Shown here piece after piece: positions 37,618-47,329 of a stretch of DNA of 64,000 nt. The position numbers and the translations under genes are program-made. The notes below the pieces were generated by a model. The model saw only the letters and a list, made by a program, of their open reading frames with translations. It was not told the origin of the DNA and ran no database searches. The DNA comes from AP-15 sp963700185 (GTDB taxonomy: Bacteria; Pseudomonadota; Alphaproteobacteria; ATCC43930; CGMCC-115725). The stretch is taken from positions 1-64,000 of the forward strand of contig CAVOWP010000012.1 in the NCBI GenBank assembly GCA_963700185.1, read 5' to 3'. Position 1 is the first letter of the stretch, and each line of letters begins with the position of its first letter.

Positions 37618-37690
37618 CTAGGGCCCGGCTTCGGCTTCCTCGGCGAGTGAGGGTGCATCATCCGGGCCACTCTTGCTATATCATCAAAGC

Positions 37691-39940
37691 ATGTCTGAAC
37701 CTGCTGTTCTCGCTCGCCAGAACACCGAGGTATTCGACCTCGGCGGCCTCAATGATGCGCAACGCCGGGCCGTGGAGGCGATCGACGGGCCGGTGCTGGT
37801 GCTCGCCGGCGCCGGCACCGGCAAAACCCGCGTGCTGACCACCCGGCTCGCCTTTACGATCGTCACCCGCCGCGCTTTCCCATCCGAATTGCTCGCCGTC
37901 ACCTTTACCAACAAGGCGGCGCGGGAAATGCGCGAGCGGCTGGAAGCGATGATCGGCCGCGCCGCAGAAGGCGTGTGGCTCGGCACCTTTCATGCAATCG
38001 CCGCGCGCATTCTGCGCCGGCATGCCGAGGCGATCGGGCTCAAGCCGAGCTTCACGATCCTCGACACCGATGACCAGATCCGGCTGCTGAAGCAGATCCT
38101 GCAGGCGGAGAATATCGACGAGCGGCGCTGGCCCGCCCGCCTTCTGCTCGGCCAGATTCAGCGTTGGAAGGATCGCGGTCTCGGCCCCGAGAAGGTTTCG
38201 CCCGCCGATGCCGGGGGCTTCGCGCAGGGCCGGGCGGTGGATCTCTATCGCCAGTACCAGGACCGCCTGATGACGGTGAACGCCGTCGATTTTGGCGACC
38301 TGATGCTGCACAATTTGACCCTTTTCACCGGCAATCCAGACATCCTCGCCGAATACCAGCGGCGCTTCCGGTACCTGCTCGTCGACGAGTATCAGGACAC
38401 TAACGTCGCCCAATACCTATGGCTGCGACTGCTGGCGCAAAAGCGCCGCAATTTATGCTGTGTCGGCGACGACGATCAGTCGATCTACAGCTGGCGCGGC
38501 GCCGAGATCGGCAACATCCTGCGCTTCGAGAAGGATTTCCCGGGCGCCACGATCGCCCGGCTCGAACAGAATTACCGCTCGACGCCGCACATTCTAGGGG
38601 CGGCGGGGAATATGATCGCGCAGAACCGTGGCCGCCTCGGCAAGACCTTGTGGACGGAAGCGGACGAGGGCGAAAAGGTCGTGGTGCGGGCGGTATGGGA
38701 TGCCGAGGAGGAAGCCCGCTGGGTCGGCGATGAGATCGAGGCGCTGCAGCGCAAGCGGCACGCGCTCAGTGAAGTTGCGATCCTGGTGCGCGCCGGGTTC
38801 CAGACACGCGAGTTCGAAGACCGGTTCATTACGCTCGCGCTGCCCTATCGCGTGATCGGTGGGCCGCGGTTTTACGAGAGGCAGGAGATCCGCGACGCGC
38901 TTGCTTACCTCCGCCTCCTCAATCAGCCAGCCGACGATCTCTCCTTCGAGCGCATTCTGAACACTCCGCGGCGCGGCATTGGTAGCGCCACGGTGCAGGA
39001 GCTGCACGCCTTTACCCGCGCCGAAAGGTTGCCATTGGTCGAAGCGGCTAGGATGTTGATCGCCGGCGATCGGATGAGGCCAGCCGCGCGCAAGGCGCTA
39101 GCGGCGTTCATCGGCGCGGTCGACGGCTGGCGAGCGCGAGCTGAGCAGATCTCGCATACCGACCTCGTGCAAATCGTGCTCGACGAATTGGGCTACACCG
39201 CGATGTGGCAGGCCGACCGCTCACCCGACGCGGCTGGCCGGCTCGAAAACCTGAAGGAGCTGGTCGTCGCGATGGCCGAGTTCGAGAACCTCGGCGGGTT
39301 TCTCGAGCATGTCAGCCTGGTGATGGACAATGCCGCGGAGGCGGGCGGCGACATGGTCAATCTGATGACGTTGCACAGCGCCAAGGGGCTCGAATTCGAC
39401 TCGGTTTTTCTGCCGGGCTGGGAAGAGGGGTTGTTCCCGAACCAACGGGCAATGGAGGAGAACGGGCTCGCCGCGCTCGAAGAGGAGCGCCGGCTCGCCT
39501 ATGTCGGGCTGACCCGCGCCCGGCATCGCGTCTATGTGTCCTTTGCCGCCAACCGCCGCATTCACGGCCAATGGCAGAATACGATCCGTTCCCGCTTTGT
39601 CGACGAGCTGCCGAACGAGCATGTCGAGATCGTCGCGGAACTCGGCCTGCAGCCCGCGGCATCCTGGGATGCCGGTTGGACGAGCGCGGTCGAGGTCCCT
39701 ACGGCTGCGCCGTGGCGGCAGGCCGCCCCTTCGCGCCGCCCCCTGCTGGCCAATACGGGCCCGGTGCCGCGGCGCGGCGAAGAATTGCGCCGGGTCGGCG
39801 GCTTTGCCGTGGGCGGCCGGGTGTTTCATCAGAAATTCGGCTACGGCACGATCGCCGCAGTCGAAGACAACAAGCTCGCCATCCATTTTGACGTCGCCGG
39901 CGACAAGAAGATCATGGACGCCTTCGTCGAGCACGCGTGA
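37691..39940 (+). CDS. uvrD: UvrD/PcrA-type DNA helicase
   Basis: Superfamily 1A helicase acting in nucleotide-excision and mismatch repair. Motifs in order: Q-motif GLNDAQRRAVEAIDG, Walker A VLAGAGTGKTRVLTTR, Ia TFTNKAAREMRERL, II YLLVDEYQDTN, III VGDDDQSIYSWRGAE, IV LEQNYRST, V NLMTLHSAKGLEFDSVFLPG and VI RRLAYVGLTRARHRVYV. The C-terminus has the Tudor-like FHQKFGYGTIAAVEDNKL. The 749-residue length is normal. I use ATG 37691; TTG 37673 would add six residues. With mfd truncated, this is the intact repair helicase in the window besides recG. Confidence 0.93.
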   Translation: MSEPAVLARQNTEVFDLGGLNDAQRRAVEAIDGPVLVLAGAGTGKTRVLTTRLAFTIVTRRAFPSELLAVTFTNKAAREMRERLEAMIGRAAEGVWLGTFHAIAARILRRHAEAIGLKPSFTILDTDDQIRLLKQILQAENIDERRWPARLLLGQIQRWKDRGLGPEKVSPADAGGFAQGRAVDLYRQYQDRLMTVNAVDFGDLMLHNLTLFTGNPDILAEYQRRFRYLLVDEYQDTNVAQYLWLRLLAQKRRNLCCVGDDDQSIYSWRGAEIGNILRFEKDFPGATIARLEQNYRSTPHILGAAGNMIAQNRGRLGKTLWTEADEGEKVVVRAVWDAEEEARWVGDEIEALQRKRHALSEVAILVRAGFQTREFEDRFITLALPYRVIGGPRFYERQEIRDALAYLRLLNQPADDLSFERILNTPRRGIGSATVQELHAFTRAERLPLVEAARMLIAGDRMRPAARKALAAFIGAVDGWRARAEQISHTDLVQIVLDELGYTAMWQADRSPDAAGRLENLKELVVAMAEFENLGGFLEHVSLVMDNAAEAGGDMVNLMTLHSAKGLEFDSVFLPGWEEGLFPNQRAMEENGLAALEEERRLAYVGLTRARHRVYVSFAANRRIHGQWQNTIRSRFVDELPNEHVEIVAELGLQPAASWDAGWTSAVEVPTAAPWRQAAPSRRPLLANTGPVPRRGEELRRVGGFAVGGRVFHQKFGYGTIAAVEDNKLAIHFDVAGDKKIMDAFVEHA

Positions 39941-39946
39941 TGTTAG

Positions 39947-40039
39947 CCCCTCACCCTAACCCTCTCCCCGCTGGCGCGGGGCGAGGGAATTCAACCTGCT
40001 CCCTCGCCCCGCTTGCGGGGAGAGGGTTAGGGTGAGGGG
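39947..40039. repeat. REP-like palindrome (CCCTCACCCTAACCCTCTCC type), copy A
   Basis: The outer arms CCCCTCACCCTAACCCTCTC and its complement GAGAGGGTTAGGGTGAGGGG enclose two inner hairpins (CCCCGC-tggc-GCGGGG and CCCCGC-ttgc-GGGG). It fills the gap between the uvrD stop and the prmA start. Copy B of the same family lies at 56718-56812 with identical outer arms on its left side. Confidence 0.85.
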
Positions 40040-40047
40040 CGCTCGCG

Positions 40048-41202
40048 GTGAATTCCGTCTGGCGCCTGCTCGCGCAGGTCCATGGCGCGGACGCGGCGAA
40101 TGCCGTCTTTGCGCTCCTGGACGACAGTGCCGACGCCGTATCGGCGTTTGAGACCGCACCTGAGGAGTGGCGGGTCGAGGCCTACCGGCAATCGCCTTTG
40201 CTCAACGCTGAGCTCGGGGCGCGGCTCGCGCTTGCCGCGGCTGCCGCGGGTGGAACTCTGGCGGAATTCGGCGAGGAAAGCCTGCCGGATCGCGACTGGC
40301 TCGCGGAGAACCAGCTGTCCTTTCCGCCCCTACGGGTCGGCCGGTTCTTTGTTTACGGCTCACACTATGATGGAAAGGTGCCGGCCGGAGCGATCGGGAT
40401 TGCGATTGACGCGGCGACCGCGTTCGGTACCGGCGAGCATCCGTCGACCCGCGGCTGTCTCTTGGCTCTCGAGCGCCTGGCGCGCCGCCGGCAATTTCAC
40501 AGACCGCTCGACATCGGAAGCGGGACGGGGATTCTCTCGATTGCCGCAGCGAAACTGCTGCACCGCAAGGTATTGGCTGGGGACATCGACCCGAGGGCGA
40601 TCTGCGTCGCCCGACACAACACCGCTTGCAACGGCGTCGGGGGACTGGTGCAAAGCCGCAAGGCGCCGGGCTACCGTGATCGGCTCATCCGCAAATCACG
40701 CTATGATCTGGTTCTGTCCAATATCCTCGCTCGCCCATTGGCGGTGATGGCCGCCGATCTCGCTCGCAGGCTGACGCCGGATGGACGCGCCGTGCTGTCG
40801 GGGTTGTTGCGATGGCAGGAGCCGATCGTGCTCGCACCCCACCGCGGCTGCGGCGTCGTGCTCGATCATCGACTGGTCATCGACGGGTGGTCGACCCTGG
40901 TGATGCGCCGCCGGCATGGGTCAGAGATGACGATGGGGGCCGAAGCCCCCATCTGTGAAATTGCCTCGGCCGGAAGACCGCTCAGGCCGCCTTTGGCCGG
41001 GCGAGCTTTTCCGGTTTCGGGAAGTGCAACCGGGCCGAGGATGGGCCGGGAACAGGATAGCCCTCGACGAGGCCGGCGATTTGCGAACGGTGAAGTCCGA
41101 TATCGGCGAGCGAGTGATCATCGAGCGCCATCAGCTCGGCATAGGCTTGCTGCCGGTGCCGCCACTCGGAAAAGCGCCTTCCGGCAGAGACGAAAAGATT
41201 GA
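40048..41202 (+). CDS. prmA: Ribosomal protein L11 methyltransferase PrmA, abnormally extended
   Basis: PrmA trimethylates ribosomal protein L11. The methyltransferase core is present: AFGTGEHPSTRGCLLALERL, LDIGSGTGILSIAAAKLL, VLAGDIDPRAICVARHN and the NPPY-like VLSNILARPLAVMA. The family usually ends after DGWSTLVMRR, near 40910, at about 290 residues. Here the frame runs on to 41202 (384 residues), reading antisense through a hairpin and the whole DUF1127 gene with a Pro/Arg-rich non-conserved tail. A one-base shift near 40905 would expose a TGA (CAGAGATGA, ending about 40930). I therefore doubt the last 90 residues. GTG 40048 follows the repeat directly. Confidence 0.8.
   Translation: MNSVWRLLAQVHGADAANAVFALLDDSADAVSAFETAPEEWRVEAYRQSPLLNAELGARLALAAAAAGGTLAEFGEESLPDRDWLAENQLSFPPLRVGRFFVYGSHYDGKVPAGAIGIAIDAATAFGTGEHPSTRGCLLALERLARRRQFHRPLDIGSGTGILSIAAAKLLHRKVLAGDIDPRAICVARHNTACNGVGGLVQSRKAPGYRDRLIRKSRYDLVLSNILARPLAVMAADLARRLTPDGRAVLSGLLRWQEPIVLAPHRGCGVVLDHRLVIDGWSTLVMRRRHGSEMTMGAEAPICEIASAGRPLRPPLAGRAFPVSGSATGPRMGREQDSPRRGRRFANGEVRYRRASDHRAPSARHRLAAGAATRKSAFRQRRKD
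40932..40953 (-). terminator. Hairpin with UUCG tetraloop after DUF1127 gene
   Basis: On the minus strand the transcript reads GATGGGGGC-TTCG-GCCCCCATC, a 9-bp perfect stem with the exceptionally stable C(UUCG)G loop, 29 bases past the DUF1127 stop. No T-tract follows, so it may act as a transcript-end stabiliser or a weak terminator. Confidence 0.55.
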
Positions 41203-41212
41203 CTACAGACAT
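40982..41212 (-). CDS. DUF1127 domain protein
   Basis: A 76-residue basic protein with the DUF1127 signature ELMALDDHSLADIGLHRSQI. Members are short, arginine-rich, alphaproteobacterial proteins; some influence phosphate or carbon metabolism through RNA binding, which is known for relatives and not shown here. The start is ATG 41212 (MSVVNLFVSAGRRFSEWRHR). It is encoded opposite the improbable tail of prmA, and a stable hairpin follows its stop codon, which supports this strand as the real one. Confidence 0.85.
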   Translation of the reverse strand: MSVVNLFVSAGRRFSEWRHRQQAYAELMALDDHSLADIGLHRSQIAGLVEGYPVPGPSSARLHFPKPEKLARPKAA

Positions 41213-41326
41213 GGCCAGAACTCCTGTGCGCCGCTTATGCTGCGCCGCACAAGGATTTGGTGCTGCGCTGCAAAAAGAGCAACGGCGGCCCTGCAATTCA
41301 GCCATGCACACAAAAAGGAAGGGTAG

Positions 41327-43368
41327 ATGAGGTCGAGCGTAATCCAACCAAACCGAGACGAGATGGCGCGATTGCTGGAGGCGGCGGGTTCTGCCTACGA
41401 CCCCGAAGCGGTCGAGGCGTTGATCGAGGGCGTGCTGGCCGCCCCTGCCGAAATCGGGATCGGCTGGCATGCGCTCGTCGCCGACCCGATGCCGCAACAA
41501 CTTGCCGAGTGTCTCGAGGCTCTGCGGGCCGCCAAGGCCGCGGAGTACCACGACGGCCTTTCAGCGGACGATTTCGCTCGACAGCCGCGATCGGAGCGTC
41601 TCGCGCGCCTGCGGAAGGAACTTATGTCGGGCGGACTCGACGGGTTCATCGTGCCGCGCGCCGACGAGCATCAGGGGGAATATGTGCCGCCGCGCGGTCA
41701 GCGTCTCACCTGGCTGACCGGCTTTACCGGGTCGGCCGGCCTCGCGATCGTGTTGCGCGACCGCGCAGCGCTGTTCGTCGATGGTCGCTACACCTTGCAA
41801 GCGGCCGCCCAGGTCGAAGCGGGGTTATTCGAGATTCGTCACCTGATCGAGGAGCCGCCGGCGCAATGGCTCGCCACGACGCTCAAAAAAGGCGAGGTGC
41901 TCGGCTACGATCCCTGGCTGCACACGCCTCACGAGGTGGAACGGTTTCGAGCCGCTGCAGAAAAGGCCGGTGCCGAGCTTCGCGCTGTCCACGACAACCC
42001 GCTCGACAAGGTTTGGCCCGGCCAGCCGGCAGCGCCGATTGCACCCGTCGTGCCGCACCCCGAGCAATTCTCCGGCGAGAGCGCAGAGTCGAAGCGCACC
42101 CGCCTGGGGTGTACCTTGCAACAGGAGGGGGTCGCGGCGGTCGTCTTGACGATGCCGGAATCGATCGCCTGGCTCCTCAACATCCGCGGCGGCGACGTAC
42201 CGCACACCCCGCTGCCATTGTCGTTTGCGATCCTGCGGCGGGACGGCTCGGTCAGCCTCTTTATCGACCGGCGCAAGCTCGTCCCCGACCTCGAACGCCA
42301 CCTCGGCAACGCCGTCACCGTGCTGCCGCCCGAACAATTGGGACCGGCGCTCGACGCGCTTGCGGCCGAGGGCGGCAGGGTGCAGGCCGATCCGGCGACC
42401 GCCGCCTCCTGGGTATTCGACCGGCTCACCGAAGCGGGAGCAAAGATCCATCGCGCGGCCGACCCGTGTCTGTTGCCGAAAGCGTGCAAGAACTTCGCCG
42501 AAATCGACGGCACCCGCGCAGCCCATTACCGCGACGGTGCGGCGCTAACGCGCTTCCTCGCCTGGCTCGCGCGTGAGGCGCCGAAGGGCCGACTGTCCGA
42601 GATCGCCGCCAGCGATCGGCTGGAGGCTTTCCGCCGCGAAGGGGAGCATTTCCGCGATCTGAGCTTCGCGACTATTTCCGGCGCCGGCTCGAACGGTGCG
42701 ATCGTGCACTACCGGGCGATGCCGGAGACCGAGAAGCGCCTCCAACCGGGCACTCTTTATCTGCTCGAACTTCAGGCGCCCAGTATCTCGACGGCACCAC
42801 CGACGTGACGCGCACGATCGCTGTCGGTGAGCCTTCGGCGGAGATGCGCGACCGGTTCACCCGTGTGCTGAAGGGCCACATTGCTCTCGCCCTGGCGCGC
42901 TTTCCTCGGGGCACCACCGGGACCCAGCTCGATGGCTTCGCGCGCCGCGCGCTGTGGCAGGAGGGGCTCGACTACGACCACGGCACCGGACACGGCGTCG
43001 GCAGCTATCTCGGGGTGCACGAGGGCCCGCAACGCATCTCCAAGGCACCCAACGCGCAGCCTCTGCTGCCCGGCATGATCGTTTCCAACGAGCCCGGTTA
43101 TTACAAGACCGGCGCCTACGGCATCCGCATCGAAAATCTCGTGCTGGTGCAGCCGGCCGACGGCTCGGCGGAACGCGAGATGCTCGGCTTCGAAACTCTG
43201 ACCCTCGCCCCGATCGACCGCAACCTGATCGAACCGTCGCTGCTCGACGAAGACGAGATCGCTTGGCTCAACGCGTATCATACGAGGGTCCGAGACGCGT
43301 TAACCCCATTGGTCGACCGCGACACTGCACGCTGGCTCGCCGAAGCGACCCAACCGATCGCCGAATGA
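41327..43368 (+). CDS. Xaa-Pro aminopeptidase (M24B, AMPP-like), one frameshift
   Basis: Large-form aminopeptidase P of about 680 residues with two creatinase N-domains (DGFIVPRADEHQGEYVPPRG, TGFTGSAGLAIVLRDRAALF, VDGRYTLQAAAQVEA) and the C-terminal pita-bread domain (DGTTDVTRTIAVGEPS, HGTGHGVGSYLGVHEGPQR, VSNEPGYYKTGAYGIRIENL). The dimanganese ligands D, D, H, E, E are all found. The frame breaks near 42770, just before the first metal ligand; one added base joins LLEL to SGAQYLDGTTD. It removes N-terminal residues preceding proline. Otherwise conserved on both sides, so a sequencing indel is plausible. Confidence 0.82.
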
Positions 43369-43383
43369 CCGAGCCGCAAGGCA

Positions 43384-44541
43384 GTGAGTTGTTTCCGCCG
43401 CTCGAACTCGGTCGAGGCCGACCGCCAGCGGGATTTGACGACTGGGCTGTTGCCGTCGCAGCTGTTGCGCGAGGCGGTGGCGCAAGGCCGCGAAATCCTG
43501 TCGCCGCAACCGATCGGCGACGATCAGATCCAGCCGGCCAGCATCGATCTGCGGCTCGGAAAGGTGGCCTACCGGGTGCGGGCGAGCTTTCTGCCCGGCG
43601 CGCGGGCGAGCGTGCGGGACAAGCTCGAGATCCTGTCGATGCACCGCATCGACCTGACGGAGGGCGCAGTTCTCGAAAAGGACTGCGTTTATATCGTCTC
43701 GTTGCTCGAATATGTGTCGCTGCGAAAACGCACAGCGGCGGCTGCCAACCCGAAGAGCTCGACCGGCCGGCTCGATGTCTTTGCCCGGGTCATCACCGAC
43801 TACGGCACCGAATTCGACCGCATCCGCGAGGGCTACAAGGGTCCGCTCTTTGCCGAGATCTCGCCGCGCGCCTTTAGCATCCTAGTGCGCACCGGCTCTC
43901 GCCTGGTGCAGCTGCGCATCCGCCGCGGCTCGCCCGGGTTCAGCGATACCGCGCTGCGCCGTCTGCACGAGGAGGTCGGGCTGGTGGATGGTCCGCCCGG
44001 GCCGAAAACGATCCGCAACGGGCTCGCCTTTACCGTCGATGTTGCTGGCGACAAGGCGACCGGGATCGTCGGGTACAAGGCGCGGCGGCATACCGATGTG
44101 ATCGATATGGATCGCAGCTTTCACTACGACCCGCGCGACTTCTGGGAGCCGGTCTACGCGCATCGGGGTGAGGGGATCGTCCTCGATCCCAACGACTTCT
44201 ACATCCTCGCCTCGCGCGAAGCAGTCGTCGTACCGCCGGACCATGCTGCCGAAATGTTGCCGTACGACACCTTTGTCGGCGAGTTCCGGGTGCATTACGC
44301 CGGGTTTTTCGATCCCGGCTTCGGCGCCCCCGAGAGCGGCGGGGCCGGCAGCCGCGCCGTCCTCGAAGTCCGCTCGCACGAAGTGCCGTTTCTGATCGAG
44401 GACGGTCAGATTGTCGGCCGCCTCGTCTACGAGCGGCTGATCGCCAGGCCCGACAAGCTCTACGGCGCCCCGATCGGCTCCTCCTACCAGCGTCAGGGCT
44501 TGGCCCTGTCGAAGCATTTCAAGCCGTTCGTGCCGCGGTAA
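43384..44541 (+). CDS. dcd: 2'-deoxycytidine 5'-triphosphate deaminase, long alphaproteobacterial form
   Basis: dCTP deaminase supplies dUTP for thymidylate synthesis. The conserved region begins at GLLPSQLLREAV and IQPASIDLRLGKVAYRVRAS. A second dUTPase-like half follows (IVGYKARRHTDVIDMDRSFH, LPYDTFVGEFRVHYAGFFDP). At about 370-385 residues it is twice the length of E. coli Dcd, as is usual for this alphaproteobacterial group, and each half resembles one trimer-forming beta barrel. The GTG at 43384 lies within the frame. An ATG at 43366 overlapping the aminopeptidase stop would be attractive but needs a frameshift. It converges with the Nudix gene. Confidence 0.85.
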   Translation: MSCFRRSNSVEADRQRDLTTGLLPSQLLREAVAQGREILSPQPIGDDQIQPASIDLRLGKVAYRVRASFLPGARASVRDKLEILSMHRIDLTEGAVLEKDCVYIVSLLEYVSLRKRTAAAANPKSSTGRLDVFARVITDYGTEFDRIREGYKGPLFAEISPRAFSILVRTGSRLVQLRIRRGSPGFSDTALRRLHEEVGLVDGPPGPKTIRNGLAFTVDVAGDKATGIVGYKARRHTDVIDMDRSFHYDPRDFWEPVYAHRGEGIVLDPNDFYILASREAVVVPPDHAAEMLPYDTFVGEFRVHYAGFFDPGFGAPESGGAGSRAVLEVRSHEVPFLIEDGQIVGRLVYERLIARPDKLYGAPIGSSYQRQGLALSKHFKPFVPR

Positions 44542-44548
44542 TCACGGT

Positions 44549-45172
44549 CTAATCGACAGCCCACAACCGGCGGAGATAATCGCGGTGGCGCAGCAGCCAA
44601 TAGAGGCCGATTAGCGTGTGGCCGCTTTCCATCGCGCCCTGGTCGAGCAGAGCCTCGATTTCGGCGAGGGTTCTGACGACAACTCGGATGTCCTCGTGCT
44701 CTTCCGCCAGGCCATGCACGCCGCTGGCGGCCGTGGCATCGACCCGGCCACAGAACAGGAAAACGCTCTCGTCGGAGCCGCCGGACGAGGGCAGATAGCG
44801 CTGGATCGGGATCGGCTCGCCGATTAGCGCGAGCCCGGTTTCCTCCTGCGTTTCGCGGATCGCGACGGCCGCGGGCGTCTCGCCGCTGTCGATGAGGCCG
44901 GCGGCGGTCTCGAGCTGCCATGGCGAGCTGCCGGCGAGGAGCGCCGGGAGGCGGAACTGCTCGACCAGCACGACGCTTTCCCGGTCGGGATCGTAAAGCA
45001 CGATCGAAGCCGCCTGTCCGCGCCGGAGCGCGTCGTATCTGCGCAGGGCGCTCCACTCGCCGGAAAACAGGCGATGCCGGAAACGGAAAACATCCACCCG
45101 CAGAAATCGCGCGAACGCCTTCGTCGCCTCGACGATCTCGACATCCGGATGCGCCGGCGGGGCGTCGCTCAA
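44549..45172 (-). CDS. Nudix hydrolase (ADP-ribose pyrophosphatase-like)
   Basis: A 207-residue Nudix protein. The Nudix box is GLIDSGETPAAVAIRETQEE followed by TGL, matching Gx5Ex7REUxEExGU. The preceding VVLVEQFRLPALLAGSSPWQ and the trailing YLPSSGGSDESVFLF are typical of NudF-type ADP-ribose pyrophosphatases. Its ATG (45172) overlaps the end of the histidine kinase gene by four bases, so it is translationally coupled to it. A link between the two in function is not obvious. Confidence 0.88.
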   Translation of the reverse strand: MSDAPPAHPDVEIVEATKAFARFLRVDVFRFRHRLFSGEWSALRRYDALRRGQAASIVLYDPDRESVVLVEQFRLPALLAGSSPWQLETAAGLIDSGETPAAVAIRETQEETGLALIGEPIPIQRYLPSSGGSDESVFLFCGRVDATAASGVHGLAEEHEDIRVVVRTLAEIEALLDQGAMESGHTLIGLYWLLRHRDYLRRLWAVD

Positions 45173-47307
45173 GCCGATGCCCCCGTCGCCGCACTCGGCT
45201 CTGCGGCCTGCAGGTTGGCTGGCAGTCGCACCGTGAATTCGGTAAATTCGCCCGGGCGGCTGTCGACCGAAATCGTGCCGCCATGCTGTTGCACGACGAT
45301 GTCGTAGCTGATCGAGAGGCCGAGCCCGGTGCCTTCACCGGTCGGTTTGGTCGTGAAGAACGGCGTGAACAGCTTCGACTGCACCTCGGGCGGCATCCCG
45401 ACGCCGTTGTCCTGCACCCTGATCTCGACCTGGTCGCCGAGATCGCGCGTCGACACCCGCAAGTACGGTTGAAATGCCGGGTCGGTTCCCTCCTGCAGGC
45501 GCTTGCTAGCCGCGTAAAAGCCGTTACCGAACAGGTTGAGGAGCACGCGGGTAATATCCTGCGGGACGAGTTCGATCGGAGGGAGTTTGGTATCGAGATC
45601 GCGCTCCAGCGTAATGTTGAAGCTTTTGTCTCGCGCGCGTGCGCCGTGAAACGCCAAATTCAATGCCTCCTCGATCAGCGCGTTGAGGTCGGTTGGACGG
45701 CGCTCGCCGGTGCCGCCCCGCGAATGCAACAGCATGCTGGTCACGATGCCGTCGGCGCGCCGCCCGTGCTCGACAATCTTTGCCAAATTGGCGGTCAAGG
45801 TCGCGATCAGCTCGTCCTGCTCGGCGCCGGGAGAAGCGATCGTGTCCCGCAACTCCTGCAGCAATTCGCGGGAGAGCTCGGCAAAATTGTTCACAAAATT
45901 GAGCGGGTTCTTGATCTCATGGGCGATGCCGGCGGTGAGCTGGCCCAACGACGCCATCTTCTCGGCATGGATCAGATTGGCCTGCGCTTGTTTCAATTGC
46001 TCGTGCGCCATCCGCAAGTCGCGCTCGCGCCGGCGCTGCTGCTCGAACAGCTTGGCGTTGCGCACGGCGAGCGCCGACTGCGTGGCGAAAGCCTCGATCA
46101 GGCTGACGACCTCCTTGGAGAATTCGCCCGCCTCGCGCCGAGCGACGACGAGTGCCCCCAGGATATCCTGCTCGTGCAACAGGGGCGCGGCGATCAGCGA
46201 ACGGTACCCCAGGCGGGCAAGGGCATCGGACAATTTGGGCAGGGCGAGCTTTCGCTCCCCGAGTAGGTCGCGGATCTGCGTCGATGAGCCGGCAATAGCT
46301 GCGGCGCTGATCGCGCCTTCGCCGAAGCGGATCGGCGCTGCCTGCAACTGGTCGGCCAGTGCCGGTTCGGCGCCGTGGCTGGTGCGAAAATGGAATTCGC
46401 GCGCCGCCTCGTCGAATTCATAGATCATGCCGGCTTGCGCATGGGAAAACTCGACAGCCCGCGCGGCGACGATCGACAGCACGCCTTCGAGATCGAGGGT
46501 CGAGCTGACGGCTCGCCCGACCGCGCGCAACGCCTCGAGTTGCGCTAATGTCTCCCGCAGCTCCCGCAAGGTGTCGCGAAAGATCGCTAGGGTCTGCGCC
46601 ATCGCACCGATCTCGTCGCGCCCGGCCTCGGGAATGGCCACGGCAACGTTGCCGGCGTTCAGGCCATCCATCGCCACCGTCAGGCGGCGCAACGGCACGA
46701 CGATCGAGCGCAGGATCAGGAAGGTCAACAGAGATCCGATGACGACGGCGGCCGCAACGACGATTTGCGAGAGCCGAGTTGCTGTTTCGGCTTCGGCGAC
46801 CACGCGCTGCCGGGCGGCGATCGCAGCCCCCGTCAGTTCCTGGACGATCGAGGCGATCAGTTGTTCGGCGACGAGGCTGTGTTGCCGCGCCTGGGCCAGC
46901 AGCGAGTTGCCGATCACACGGCGCTCCTCGGTGTATTCCTCGACGGCCTTGCCGGCCAAATCCTCGTACTGCGCGATTTCGCTGCGGACGGTCGCGATCC
47001 GCTGCGGGTTCCATGGCTGCAATTGCTCGAGATGCTGCTCCACCCGAGCGCGAGCCGCCGCTGCGTTCCGTTCCGCCATCGTCAGCTGACTGACGGCCAG
47101 ATCGGTCATCCAATAGCGCAGCTCGCCGAAGGCGATTTGCGCGCTGTTCGCCTCTTCAATGCTTGTGAGAAGCTCGGCTGCGGTGACCATCCCCGCCGAA
47201 TTCTCGGCGAGCTTTTTAGTCAGGTAAGCATTGGTCGCGATCAGGACAAAGAGGCCGGCGCAGGTCAGCAGCATCAGACGGGTCCGGATCGTCAACCAGG
47301 CCAACAT
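45169..47307 (-). CDS. Membrane sensor histidine kinase (HAMP-GAF-HisKA)
   Basis: The 712-residue kinase has a TM helix near residues 10-30, a periplasmic helical sensor (31-185) and a second TM helix (about 187-207: IVVAAAVVIGSLLTFLILRS). A HAMP segment follows (about 207-260), then a GAF domain (about 275-420), a coiled coil (RRRERDLRMAHEQLKQAQAN), HisKA with the phospho-acceptor histidine in AGIAHEIKNPLNFVNN (about residue 464) and HATPase_c (NLFGNGFYAASK, VQDNGVGMPP, GTGLGLSISYDIVVQQHGG). No response regulator gene is adjacent. A periplasmic haem-binding protein is encoded 22 bases upstream and is a likely input partner. Confidence 0.9.
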   Translation of the reverse strand: MLAWLTIRTRLMLLTCAGLFVLIATNAYLTKKLAENSAGMVTAAELLTSIEEANSAQIAFGELRYWMTDLAVSQLTMAERNAAAARARVEQHLEQLQPWNPQRIATVRSEIAQYEDLAGKAVEEYTEERRVIGNSLLAQARQHSLVAEQLIASIVQELTGAAIAARQRVVAEAETATRLSQIVVAAAVVIGSLLTFLILRSIVVPLRRLTVAMDGLNAGNVAVAIPEAGRDEIGAMAQTLAIFRDTLRELRETLAQLEALRAVGRAVSSTLDLEGVLSIVAARAVEFSHAQAGMIYEFDEAAREFHFRTSHGAEPALADQLQAAPIRFGEGAISAAAIAGSSTQIRDLLGERKLALPKLSDALARLGYRSLIAAPLLHEQDILGALVVARREAGEFSKEVVSLIEAFATQSALAVRNAKLFEQQRRRERDLRMAHEQLKQAQANLIHAEKMASLGQLTAGIAHEIKNPLNFVNNFAELSRELLQELRDTIASPGAEQDELIATLTANLAKIVEHGRRADGIVTSMLLHSRGGTGERRPTDLNALIEEALNLAFHGARARDKSFNITLERDLDTKLPPIELVPQDITRVLLNLFGNGFYAASKRLQEGTDPAFQPYLRVSTRDLGDQVEIRVQDNGVGMPPEVQSKLFTPFFTTKPTGEGTGLGLSISYDIVVQQHGGTISVDSRPGEFTEFTVRLPANLQAAEPSAATGASA

Positions 47308-47329
47308 CGGACGCCTCCGCCCGGTCGGG

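Noticed and set aside
36070..37650. Long plus-strand open frame antisense to the transporter and hemC
   Set aside because: Low-complexity Arg/Gln/Asp-rich translation typical of a GC-rich shadow frame; the minus strand encodes clear HemC and an ion transporter.
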